Assembly (NCBI GenBank): GCA_965369705.1
Contig: CBDURF010000023.1
Coordinates: 1 to 28,956 of the forward strand
Source of the DNA: JAGLCY01 sp965369705
GTDB lineage: Bacteria > Krumholzibacteriota > Krumholzibacteriia > LZORAL124-64-63
Direction of reading: 5' to 3'
Length of the DNA: 28,956 nucleotides
The position numbers were made by a program, and so were the translations under genes. The first letter of the stretch is position 1; the number at the start of each line of letters is the position of its first letter. This document shows, in pieces, positions 21,487-28,956 of this stretch. Under the pieces are notes generated by a model that was given only the letters and a program-made list of their open reading frames with translations, ran no database searches and was not told where the DNA came from.

Positions 21487-23205
21487 TTACCCCTCTCCCA
21501 GCAACTGCCGTGCGTAGGCGGCCTGCTTATCAGAACCCCCCTTGGCTCCACTCTTACGTCCGCCGAGCAGACGGGCGATTTCCTCCACGCGGGCCTCACC
21601 GGGAATGGGAAGGACCTGCAGAACGGTCCGGCCGCCGGCCACGATCTTCTCCACCTTGAGGTGGTTGTCGCCACGCGCCGCGACCGTGGGCAGGTGGGTG
21701 ATGCAGATCACCTGGCTGTCAACAGCCAAACGACCCAGCAGTTCCGCGACCGGGACCGCATTGTCCATACCCAGGCCCGCGTCGATTTCATCAAAGAGCT
21801 GAAGGGGCTGTTGGACGCCACGGCGCTGCAGCACCGACAGGCCGAGGAAGATCCGGGATTTTTCACCACCGGAAGCGATCCGGCCCACTTCCCCCAGACC
21901 TTCCCCCCGGTTGGTCCGGGCGAGCAAGCGGACCTGGTCGGCGCCCTTGGCGGTAATCCGGCAGGGCCGACCGAGGACCTGGATCGCACTGTCTTGGTCA
22001 AGATCGGGTTCGATGCGGAATTCCAGTTCCAGTTCGGGAAGAGCCAGGGGCCTGATGATTTCCACCGCCCGGGCGGCCACCTGTCCGGCTCCCTGCAGGC
22101 GGTTTTCCCGCAAGGCTTCAACGGCTGAAGTCAACTCCAGGCGGGCCGTATCCCGGGCAACTTCAAGTTGCTCGAGATCGGTAGCGGCTTCTTCCTGTCG
22201 GGCGATGCGATCGGCCAAGGTGTCGCGCAACTCGATCAGACCATCCACCGTCCGGTCGTATTTCCGCCGAAGTTCCTCGTACAGGGACTTGCGGGCTTCC
22301 AGCTCATCCAGCTGGGCGGGATCGACATCGACACCATCGAGGAACCGCTCCAGATCCCCGGCGGATTCGCTGACGGCGGCCCCCGCATCCCTGATCATTT
22401 CCAGGATGGACTGCAGACGTGGGCTTTCACCGGCCAGCGGCGCCAGGACACTTTCCGCCGAACCCAACAACTGCCGCGCGTTGATCTGTCCTTCGGTCAA
22501 CCCCTGCCTCGCCGTGCCCGCAGCCTCGAGCAAGGCCCGGGAGTTGCGTCCCAGGGCCAGTTTTTCACCCAGCGTCTCTTCCTCGCCGGGTGTCAGGCCC
22601 GCTTCATCCAGCTCCTGGTGCTGGTAGCACCACATGTCAAGCTGCTGGCGGGCGAACTCCTCCTCACGCAGGCGCGCCTCGTATTGGACCTGCAGTTCGC
22701 GATAACGATCCAGGGCATTGGCCACTCTCTCCCTTTCGGCGCCATTGTCCAGAACCGTGTCGAGAAAATCACCTGGAAACGAAGGTAGGGAAAGCAGGCG
22801 CTGCTGGTCCTGGCTCTGGATGGCCAGGAGCTCTCCACCGATCTGTTCGAGCAACGGCAAGGAGGAGACCAGACCGTTGATCAGGACCCGTCCCCTGCCC
22901 TCCCGCTTGAGCTCACGACGCAGCACCAGAATGCCATCCGAACCCAGCCGAATGCCCAGAGTGGCGGCTTTATTCCGGATCGCCTCCTCCTGTCCCAGGT
23001 CGAAAACGCCCTCCACGAAGGCCAACTCCTCACCCTGACGAATGATTTGGCGATCGACTTTGCCACCAACCAGGAGAGACAGGGCGCCCGCGATGAGGGA
23101 CTTGCCGGCGCCTGTCTCACCGGTGAGCATGGTCAATCCCGCATCTAGGGTCAGGACGAGATCATCCACCAGGGCGAGATTGCCGACCCGGAGCTCGCGC
23201 AGCAT
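21487..23205 (-). CDS. recN: DNA repair protein RecN
   Basis: A 572-residue SMC-like ATPase for double-strand break repair. Walker A GETGAGKS is at 29-36, long heptad-rich coiled coils fill the middle, and the C-terminal head has the ABC signature as ASGGEKSRI, Walker B LFDEIDAG and the ICITHLP block. The signature has Lys where many RecN proteins have Leu (SGGEL). The ATG overlaps the nadK stop by one base (TGATG). recN next to nadK is common in bacteria. No LexA box was recognised. Confidence 0.96.
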   Translation of the reverse strand: MLRELRVGNLALVDDLVLTLDAGLTMLTGETGAGKSLIAGALSLLVGGKVDRQIIRQGEELAFVEGVFDLGQEEAIRNKAATLGIRLGSDGILVLRRELKREGRGRVLINGLVSSLPLLEQIGGELLAIQSQDQQRLLSLPSFPGDFLDTVLDNGAERERVANALDRYRELQVQYEARLREEEFARQQLDMWCYQHQELDEAGLTPGEEETLGEKLALGRNSRALLEAAGTARQGLTEGQINARQLLGSAESVLAPLAGESPRLQSILEMIRDAGAAVSESAGDLERFLDGVDVDPAQLDELEARKSLYEELRRKYDRTVDGLIELRDTLADRIARQEEAATDLEQLEVARDTARLELTSAVEALRENRLQGAGQVAARAVEIIRPLALPELELEFRIEPDLDQDSAIQVLGRPCRITAKGADQVRLLARTNRGEGLGEVGRIASGGEKSRIFLGLSVLQRRGVQQPLQLFDEIDAGLGMDNAVPVAELLGRLAVDSQVICITHLPTVAARGDNHLKVEKIVAGGRTVLQVLPIPGEARVEEIARLLGGRKSGAKGGSDKQAAYARQLLGEG

Positions 23206-24119
23206 CAGGTATCCTCCCCGCTGCGCCGCCGGGTGCCACCCCAGTTCAACTTATGCCGCATGACCCGGTAGAAACTGCTCTGGGGAAATTTGACCAGGTT
23301 GACTTCACGGTGCGCCTCCCGGAAAACGAGTCGGTCCCCGTTGGCCAGCGTATGGGTTCGCTGACCATCCGCGGTCAGCACCGCACCTTCGCCTGTCTCA
23401 ATAAGAATAAGCTCTATCTTGGTGTCGCTGGCCACGATAAGCGGACGCATGCCGAGACTGTGGGGACAGATGGGGGATACCAGAAGGCAGTCCACCGTGG
23501 ACTGGCAGATGGGTCCCCCGGCCGATAGATTGTAGGCCGTGGACCCGGTGGGTGTACTGACGATGATCCCATCCCCGAGAAAGCGGCCCAGGGAATCCCC
23601 ATCCATCAGCAATTCCATATCCAACGCGCGCGGCAGCGGGCCCATGTTTACGACCAGATCATTGAGGGCGCTGGCGGCAGCGATCTTTTTTCCTTCGCGC
23701 CACACCGCGCAATAGACCCGGGATCGGTTGTCGATATGGAATTCCCCGGCCAGCAGTTTCGCCACCGCGGCGGACAGTTCCTCCAACGGGACGTCGGTCA
23801 GGTAGCCCAGGGAGCCGAGATTCACCCCCAGCAGAGGAACGCCGGACAATCCCAGGACACGGCCGGCGCGCAACATGGTGCCGTCTCCACCCAAGGCGAT
23901 GACCACATCGACCTTTTCGATCAGATCCTCATTCGGCAGCACGGGTAAGGAAGCGGGAACTCCCCCGGCCAGATCTTCAGAGGCGAAAACCTCCACGCCG
24001 GCGGCGTCGCAGATGGTCGAAATGGCCTGGACGGCCAAGGGAAGGTCGGATTTAAGGGGATTGCCGAACAAACCGACACACTTGATGGGATGACCCGGAA
24101 CCTGCCCCGGGCCGCTCAT
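23205..24119 (-). CDS. nadK: NAD kinase
   Basis: A 304-residue ATP-NAD kinase that makes NADP. GGDGT at 77-81 is the catalytic motif, GVNLGSLGYLT and ALNDLVV (NE/ND motif) follow, and DGIIVSTPTGSTAYNLSAGGP is the conserved substrate block. It overlaps dxs by four bases (ATGA) and recN by one, so the three are coupled. NADP is used by IspC downstream of Dxs and by FolD, which suits this cluster. Confidence 0.96.
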   Translation of the reverse strand: MSGPGQVPGHPIKCVGLFGNPLKSDLPLAVQAISTICDAAGVEVFASEDLAGGVPASLPVLPNEDLIEKVDVVIALGGDGTMLRAGRVLGLSGVPLLGVNLGSLGYLTDVPLEELSAAVAKLLAGEFHIDNRSRVYCAVWREGKKIAAASALNDLVVNMGPLPRALDMELLMDGDSLGRFLGDGIIVSTPTGSTAYNLSAGGPICQSTVDCLLVSPICPHSLGMRPLIVASDTKIELILIETGEGAVLTADGQRTHTLANGDRLVFREAHREVNLVKFPQSSFYRVMRHKLNWGGTRRRSGEDT

Positions 24120-26026
24120 GAGGCGCTCTGAGCCCGAGATCCGCCGCCCCTGTTTTCCATGACATGTGAAATCCTGGCGGCCAGGCCCCGGCCGTTGAGG
24201 CCCAAATCATCAAGCAGTTCAGCGCGCGAGGCATGCTCCTGGAAGGCGTCGGGGATCCCAAGGTTCAACACCTGGGGTTGACCGGCCAACCCTGGCCGTG
24301 TGGCCCATTCGAGGATGGCCGCGCCGAACCCTCCGGCCAGGCTGTTTTCCTCCACTGTCACCACCAGGCGGTGGCGGCTCCAGACGGAGCCCAGCAGGTC
24401 CTCGTCGAGGGGTTTGATGAATCGCATGTCCACCACCTCGGCGGCCAGTCCCGCCTTGGCCAGGATACCGGCTGCTTCGAGAGATTCCTTCACCATGGAC
24501 CCCACGGCTAGAATGCAGAGGTCCGCCCCAACGGCCAGGGTTTCGGAGGTCCCAATGGGCAACGGGGTGGGATCACCCTCAAGGGACACGCCAAGGCCCG
24601 AACCCCGGGGATACCGGATGGAAGAAGGCCCGTCGTCCCTGGCCAGACCGGTGGCCAGCATATGGCGCAACTGGTCTTCGTCGCGGGGAGCCATCACCAC
24701 CATATTGGGAATCATGCGCAGGTAGGTGTAATCGAAGACACCGTGATGGGTGGGACCGTCTTCCCCCACGACACCTCCCCGGTCCACGGCGAAGACAACA
24801 GGCAGCTTTTGCAGGGCCACGTCGTGAATGATCTGATCGAGGGCACGCTGCAGGAAGGTGGAATAGATGGCCACCACCGGCTTCTGCCCGTCGCTGGCCA
24901 ATCCGCCGGCGAAGGTGACGGCATGTCCCTCGGCGATGCCGACATCGTGGAACCGGCCGGGAAAACGGTCCCGTAGAAGGGTCAAACCGGTGCCCTCGGG
25001 CATGGCCGCCGTGATGCCGTGGATCCGCCCGTCCTTTTCCGCCATGGCGACCAATGTCTCCCCCAACACGGAGGTAAAGCTGGGGACATCGGGCGGTACG
25101 ATCTTGATGCCCTCGGCCTTGTCGAATTTCCCCACTCCGTGGTACCGCTGGCCGTCCTCTTCGGCAAATCGGTAGCCCTTGCCTTTGCTGGTGATGCAAT
25201 GGATCAGGATGGGCCCCTTGAGCTTCCGCACCGCCTTGAGGGTCTTCACCAGCAGGTGCAGGTCATGGCCGTCAAGAGGACCGAAGTATTTGAATCCGAG
25301 TTCTTCGAACAGAATGGTCGGCACCACCAGCTGCTTGAGGCTCTCCTTGATGCGGCCGGCCATTTTCTGGGCCTTGGACCCGTGGGGGATCTTTCCCAGC
25401 AGGTCCCAGATGTCGGCCTCCAGCCTCACGTAGTGTTTCCCGCTGGTGATCCGGGTCAGATACTTTGCTATGGCCCCCACGTTTGGGGAAATGCTCATCT
25501 TGTTGTCGTTGAGAATGACGATCAGGTTCGTGCCGAGTTGCCCGGCGTTATTGAGGCCTTCAAACGCCAACCCACCGGTCAGGGCCCCGTCGCCCACCAC
25601 CGCGACGACCGTGTGGTCCCTGCCCTCTGCGTCCCGTGCGGCGGCGAATCCCAACGCGGCGCTGATGGCGGTGCTGGCATGGCCTACTCCGAACATGTCA
25701 TGGGGGCTTTCGGACTGTTTGGGAAACCCCGCCACGCCGCCTTTGGTGCGCAGGGTTCCGAAGCGCTCTCGCCGGCCGGTGAGCAGCTTGTGGCCATACG
25801 CCTGATGCCCGACGTCCCACACGATCTTGTCGGTGGGGGTACTGAACACCCTGTGCAGGGCCACGGTCAGTTCGACGACCCCGAGGCTGGCCCCCAGGTG
25901 GCCTCCGGAACGGGAGACCGCGGTGATGATTTCATCGCGGATTTCGGCGCAAAGCTGCTCCAAGCTGCTCTTGGGCAGTTTTTTGAGATCCTCGGGTCCC
26001 GCTATTCCCGCCAGCAGGGGCTCCAT
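24116..26026 (-). CDS. dxs: 1-deoxy-D-xylulose-5-phosphate synthase
   Basis: A 636-residue thiamine-diphosphate enzyme that joins pyruvate and glyceraldehyde 3-phosphate, the first step of the MEP isoprenoid route. GGHLGASLGVVE and WDVGHQAYGHKLLTGR are near the N terminus, GDGALTGG with NDNKMSISPN binds TPP and metal, IAEGHAVTFAGG carries the catalytic Glu (usually AEQHA), and a transketolase C-terminal domain follows (MRFIKPLDEDLL). The length is that of the family. It lies 41 bases after the DUF212 gene. Confidence 0.97.
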   Translation of the reverse strand: MEPLLAGIAGPEDLKKLPKSSLEQLCAEIRDEIITAVSRSGGHLGASLGVVELTVALHRVFSTPTDKIVWDVGHQAYGHKLLTGRRERFGTLRTKGGVAGFPKQSESPHDMFGVGHASTAISAALGFAAARDAEGRDHTVVAVVGDGALTGGLAFEGLNNAGQLGTNLIVILNDNKMSISPNVGAIAKYLTRITSGKHYVRLEADIWDLLGKIPHGSKAQKMAGRIKESLKQLVVPTILFEELGFKYFGPLDGHDLHLLVKTLKAVRKLKGPILIHCITSKGKGYRFAEEDGQRYHGVGKFDKAEGIKIVPPDVPSFTSVLGETLVAMAEKDGRIHGITAAMPEGTGLTLLRDRFPGRFHDVGIAEGHAVTFAGGLASDGQKPVVAIYSTFLQRALDQIIHDVALQKLPVVFAVDRGGVVGEDGPTHHGVFDYTYLRMIPNMVVMAPRDEDQLRHMLATGLARDDGPSSIRYPRGSGLGVSLEGDPTPLPIGTSETLAVGADLCILAVGSMVKESLEAAGILAKAGLAAEVVDMRFIKPLDEDLLGSVWSRHRLVVTVEENSLAGGFGAAILEWATRPGLAGQPQVLNLGIPDAFQEHASRAELLDDLGLNGRGLAARISHVMENRGGGSRAQSAS

Positions 26027-26067
26027 GCATCATCCTTTCCAAACGTATTATCAGCTTCCACAAAACA

Positions 26068-26520
26068 TTAACCCGGCGTGATCCCGAGCGCCAGAGCGAA
26101 AAGACCTCCGAACACCACCCCGGCCGCCACGTGGGACTTCTGGTGGATTCTGGGATCGAGGTACCCCGCCACCCTCTGGTGGAAATGTCCGGCATCGGGC
26201 AGGGAAGCCACCAGATGATACACGACTCTCCGCTGCCGACTGGCGGCCACCCGCAATTTCACGGTGTCGTGGACCACGATGACGGCAAAAACCAGTGCAA
26301 AGGCGGCCTGGCCGGAGTTCCAACCGGATCGCATACCGACCAGGACAAGCAGGCAGGACAGAACGGTGGCCTGCAGACTCGGCAATCCGCTGCCCTGGGC
26401 GATCAGGGCCAGATCGAAGTGGCGCTTGGTGGTCGAATACACCGCCAGCTTGAAAAGCTGGCCCAGGGCGCCGCAAAGCGTCACCACCACCCAGACAGGC
26501 AAATCGGCGAGTATGTACAT
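26068..26520 (-). CDS. DUF212 (divergent PAP2) membrane protein with lost active-site motif
   Basis: About 150 residues with several hydrophobic helices. It aligns by eye with the DUF212/COG1963 family: an N-terminal helix with QLFKLAVYSTTKRHFDL, then GSGLPSLQATVL where the family has GGMPSSHSA, then FALVFAVIVVHDTVKLR where it has YDAxGVRR, and a final DPRIHQKSHVAAGVVFG in place of the GHTP block. The SSHS part of the phosphatase motif is replaced, so it is unlikely to be an active phosphatase. The ATG at 26520 follows the ispA stop by 4 bases; a GTG at 26535 would overlap it. The position between ispA and dxs hints at a prenyl-phosphate-related role, which is inference. Confidence 0.7.
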   Translation of the reverse strand: MYILADLPVWVVVTLCGALGQLFKLAVYSTTKRHFDLALIAQGSGLPSLQATVLSCLLVLVGMRSGWNSGQAAFALVFAVIVVHDTVKLRVAASRQRRVVYHLVASLPDAGHFHQRVAGYLDPRIHQKSHVAAGVVFGGLFALALGITPG

Positions 26521-26524
26521 ATCG

Positions 26525-27436
26525 TTACCGGTCACGGTTCCACATCATACCGGCCAGTCCCAGGAGACGTTCCCGGGCGGGTCCGGCGGGCAAGGCGGCC
26601 TCGAGTCCCCGAACGCCCCTCTGGCCGAGACGCACCATCCGGCGCCGGGCCGCGGGCACTCCCTCGATGGCCACCCAGGTGGCTTTGCCGGCGGCTTCAT
26701 CCTTCCCGGCGCTTTTTCCCAGTTGGGCGGTGGTGGATGTCACGTCCAGGATGTCGTCGGCGCCCTGGAACGCGAGTCCCAGGTCCATCCCCGCCTTCTC
26801 GATACGGGCCAGGACCGCGGGGCCGCTCCCGGCCAGCAGACCACCGCAGGACAGGGAGGCGGCCAGAAGCCGGGCGGTCTTGTCATGGTGAATCAGACCC
26901 ACCGAGGCAGCCGTCACGGGGGCACCTTCCGCATCCAGATCCTTCTGCTGCCCTCCCACCATACCGGCCGGGCCGACAGCACGGCCCACCAGATCCACGA
27001 GCCGGCCGGCCATCGGACCTCCGGCACGGGCCAGAACACAAAACGCCAGAGCCTGCAAGCCGTCACCTGCCAGGATGGCCGTGGCCTCGTCGAAGGCCAC
27101 GTGGCAGGTGGGCCGCCCCCGGCGCAGATCGTCGTCATCCATGGCGGGCAGATCGTCGTGAATGAGGGAATACGTGTGGAGCATTTCCAGGGCGCAGGCC
27201 GCATCCATCACATCGTTGCGTTCCGAACCTCGATTTTTCCCCTCCCGAACCAAGGCTTCCCAGGTCCAGAGCGCCAGGATGGGACGCAGCCGCTTGCCCC
27301 CACCCATGAGGCTGTGCCTCATGGCGGACTTCAACCGTGCGGGGATGCCCTTTTCCCCCTTGAGCAGGCGCCGCAGACCCCGTTCCACGGCCGTTCGTTC
27401 GGCTGTCAGTTGCAGGCCGAGTTCAGCCGTTTCCAT
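26525..27436 (-). CDS. ispA: Short-chain polyprenyl diphosphate synthase (farnesyl diphosphate synthase type)
   Basis: A 303-residue trans-isoprenyl diphosphate synthase. GGGKRLRP is near the N terminus, the first Asp-rich motif is DDLPAMDDDDLRRGRPT, and the second is DDILD. The TYSLIHDD lead-in to the first motif is the pattern of bacterial FPP synthases, which set chain length at C15. A geranylgeranyl product is not excluded. It overlaps folD by 14 bases and is followed by the DUF212 gene and dxs, so precursor synthesis and chain elongation are in one operon. The usual companion xseB is absent. Confidence 0.93.
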   Translation of the reverse strand: METAELGLQLTAERTAVERGLRRLLKGEKGIPARLKSAMRHSLMGGGKRLRPILALWTWEALVREGKNRGSERNDVMDAACALEMLHTYSLIHDDLPAMDDDDLRRGRPTCHVAFDEATAILAGDGLQALAFCVLARAGGPMAGRLVDLVGRAVGPAGMVGGQQKDLDAEGAPVTAASVGLIHHDKTARLLAASLSCGGLLAGSGPAVLARIEKAGMDLGLAFQGADDILDVTSTTAQLGKSAGKDEAAGKATWVAIEGVPAARRRMVRLGQRGVRGLEAALPAGPARERLLGLAGMMWNRDR

Positions 27437-28310
27437 CCAGGCCCTCTTTCCTGGCCATGGCTTCCCAGGTGTTTTCGAGCAACATGGCGATGGTCATGGG
27501 CCCCACGCCACCGGGGACGGGCGTCAGGGCGGCCACGTGCCCCTTCAGAGCGACGGCGTCCACGTCTCCGACCAGCCGGGTGCCCTTTGGCCGCTCCGGC
27601 GCGTCGATCCGGTTGATTCCCACATCAACAACGACGGCACCCTTGCCGATTTCGTTCGTTCCCAGAGCCTGCGGCACCCCAATCGCCGCGACCACGACAT
27701 CGGCGGCCGAGGTGATGGCGGCCAGGTCCCTGGTTCCGGAATGGCACATGGTGACCGTCGCGTTGCCGTCTTCCCTTTTCAAGGAGAGCAGAAGGCTCAA
27801 AGGCCGACCCACGATCACGCTCCGCCCGACCACCGCAACGTTCTTGCCGGCCACGGAAATATCGTAATGCGACAGCAGGCGCAGGATCCCTTTGGGGGTA
27901 CAGGGGACGAAGCGAGGATAACCCGCCACCAGCAGCCCCAGGTTTTCCGGGTGGAAACCGTCCACATCCTTGGCTGGATTCACGGTGGCCAGGACCCTTT
28001 CCTGATTCATTCCGGCGGGCAGGGGAAGTTGAACGAGGATCCCGTCGATGACCCGGTCGGCATTGAGGTCCTCGATGAGGGCCAGGACTTCCCCCTCGGG
28101 AGTGTCGGCGGGCAAGCGATGGGTCACATGATGGAAACCGACTTCATCGCAGCCCTTTTCCTTGTGGCTGACATAGACGGACGAGGCGTGATCATCCCCC
28201 ACCAGGATCACGGCCAGGCCCGGTCTGCGGGGAGCTCGGGCGACCTTGGCCTTCAATTCCGCGAACACCACATCCCTGACCGGTTTCCCTTTGAGCAGAA
28301 TCGTATCCAC
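27423..28310 (-). CDS. folD: Bifunctional methylene-THF dehydrogenase/methenyl-THF cyclohydrolase
   Basis: A 295-residue FolD that interconverts 5,10-methylene-, methenyl- and 10-formyl-THF with NADP. YVSHKEK carries the catalytic Tyr and Lys, GILVQLPLP and DVDGFH follow, GRSVIVGRP is the nucleotide loop and PVPGGVGPMTIAMLLENT ends the family core. The start is GTG at 28310 with AGGAG 5 bases upstream; that site overlaps the rny stop. folD heads a run with ispA, as in Firmicutes folD-xse-ispA-dxs clusters. Confidence 0.96.
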   Translation of the reverse strand: MDTILLKGKPVRDVVFAELKAKVARAPRRPGLAVILVGDDHASSVYVSHKEKGCDEVGFHHVTHRLPADTPEGEVLALIEDLNADRVIDGILVQLPLPAGMNQERVLATVNPAKDVDGFHPENLGLLVAGYPRFVPCTPKGILRLLSHYDISVAGKNVAVVGRSVIVGRPLSLLLSLKREDGNATVTMCHSGTRDLAAITSAADVVVAAIGVPQALGTNEIGKGAVVVDVGINRIDAPERPKGTRLVGDVDAVALKGHVAALTPVPGGVGPMTIAMLLENTWEAMARKEGLDGNG

Positions 28311-28319
28311 CTCGACTCC

Positions 28320-28956
28320 TTACTTGGCGTAGGCGGTGGCCCTCGTTTCGCGAATCACCATGATCTTGATCTGGCCGGGATATTCCAGTTCCCCCTCGAT
28401 CCGGCGGCTGACCTCTTCGGCCAGCATGGCGGCATCCGCATCGGAAACCTTGTTGTGGTTCACCAGCACCCTTACTTCGCGGCCGGCCTGGATGGCGTAG
28501 GATTTCTCCACACCCTCGAAACTGTCCGCGATTTGCTCCAGATTCTCCAGGCGCTGGACATAGGACTCCACGCTTTCACGCCTGGCCCCGGGGCGGGAGG
28601 CGGACACCGCATCGGCGGCCGAGGTGATGAACGTATAGGGTGACGTTGCCTCGATGTCCTGATGGTGGCCGCCCACGGCGTTGATCACCGTTTCGTTTTC
28701 TCCGAATTTCCTGCACAGCCGCGCCCCGATCACCGCGTGGGGGCCCTCCACCTCGTGATCGACCGCCTTGCCGATGTCGTGGAAGAAGCCGCAACGGCGG
28801 GCCAGACGCGCATCGAGACCCAGTTCCCCGGCCACGACCCCGGCCACGGCCGCCACTTCAGCGGAATGCTTCAACAGATTCTGGCCGTAGCTGGTCCGGT
28901 AATTCAACCGACCCACGTAATAGTACAGTTCGGGATTCACATTCTGCAGACCCAGA
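28320..28956 (-). CDS. rny: Ribonuclease Y, C-terminal part (5' end outside window)
   Basis: The frame runs off the right edge. The visible ~211 residues are the HD domain and C-terminal domain of RNase Y, an endoribonuclease that starts mRNA decay, membrane-anchored through an N-terminal helix that is not in this window. LNYRTSYGQNLLKHS is the lead-in, HDIGKAVD carries the metal-binding His-Asp, and GHHQDIEATS and ITSAADAVSASRPGAR complete the HD core. The last line, KIMVIRETRATAYAK, is the family's C terminus. It stops 9 bases before folD. Confidence 0.95.
   Translation of the reverse strand, partial: LGLQNVNPELYYYVGRLNYRTSYGQNLLKHSAEVAAVAGVVAGELGLDARLARRCGFFHDIGKAVDHEVEGPHAVIGARLCRKFGENETVINAVGGHHQDIEATSPYTFITSAADAVSASRPGARRESVESYVQRLENLEQIADSFEGVEKSYAIQAGREVRVLVNHNKVSDADAAMLAEEVSRRIEGELEYPGQIKIMVIRETRATAYAK

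Noticed and set aside
27162..28643. Long plus-strand open frame of 493 codons opposite folD and ispA
   Set aside because: It spans parts of several real minus-strand genes and shows no domain of its own.
1..28956. CRISPR arrays, complete insertion sequences, prophage or toxin-antitoxin pairs
   Set aside because: No regularly spaced repeats, transposase or integrase genes, or typical toxin-antitoxin pairs were seen on either strand by reading; a repeat search was not run.

Overview
The window reads as a chromosomal segment of a GC-rich, diderm (Gram-negative-type) bacterium. The envelope evidence is an LptE-type LPS-assembly lipoprotein and a Wza-type outer-membrane polysaccharide export protein. 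Isoprenoids are made by the MEP route (dxs) and RNA turnover includes RNase Y. The mix of RNase Y, a folD-ispA-dxs-recN cluster, LptE, secreted M3 peptidase and stand-alone PqqD-like protein fits an uncultured FCB-like lineage (Krumholzibacteria/Eisenbacteria-type), but that placement is a guess, not something the sequence proves.

Layout. (1) 1-7473, plus strand: the tail of an unknown extracellular-looking protein, a secreted M3 peptidase, a methyltransferase, a GT2 glycosyltransferase, then a tight surE-pcm-COG2426 operon, tRNA-Pro(CGG), a LysM/LytM (NlpD/EnvC-like) protein, apt and tRNA-Arg(CCT). (2) 7474-10854: an AT-richer flippase-like membrane protein next to the tRNA, then on the minus strand a polytopic GT39-like glycosyltransferase and a PqqD-domain protein. 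(3) 10985-11338: a small Tic20/DUF4870-like membrane protein. (4) 11510-14901, minus: a sigma-54 response regulator, lptE, holA and trxA, apparently one operon. (5) 15115-20619: a surface polysaccharide locus with an initiating sugar-phosphate transferase, a second flippase-like membrane protein, a Wza-like exporter, a UDP-sugar 4-epimerase and a UDP-sugar 6-dehydrogenase. (6) 20757-21410, minus: tRNA-Arg(CCG) and two small overlapping membrane proteins. (7) 21487-28956, minus: rny, folD, ispA, a DUF212 protein, dxs, nadK and recN, mostly overlapping or a few bases apart.

How the parts fit. The housekeeping block makes one-carbon units, prenyl diphosphates and NADP, and does DNA repair. The polysaccharide block makes UDP-HexNAc-uronate-type precursors (dehydrogenase plus epimerase), loads the first sugar on a lipid carrier and exports polymer. 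The surE-pcm-NlpD-like stretch recalls the surE-pcm-nlpD neighbourhood of gammaproteobacteria.

No CRISPR array, complete insertion sequence, prophage or defence island is visible. The points most worth checking are the catalytically degraded LytM and DUF212 proteins, the isolated PqqD-like protein, an operator-like dyad on the predicted polysaccharide promoter, an orphan terminator-like hairpin, and the compositionally odd gene next to tRNA-Arg(CCT).
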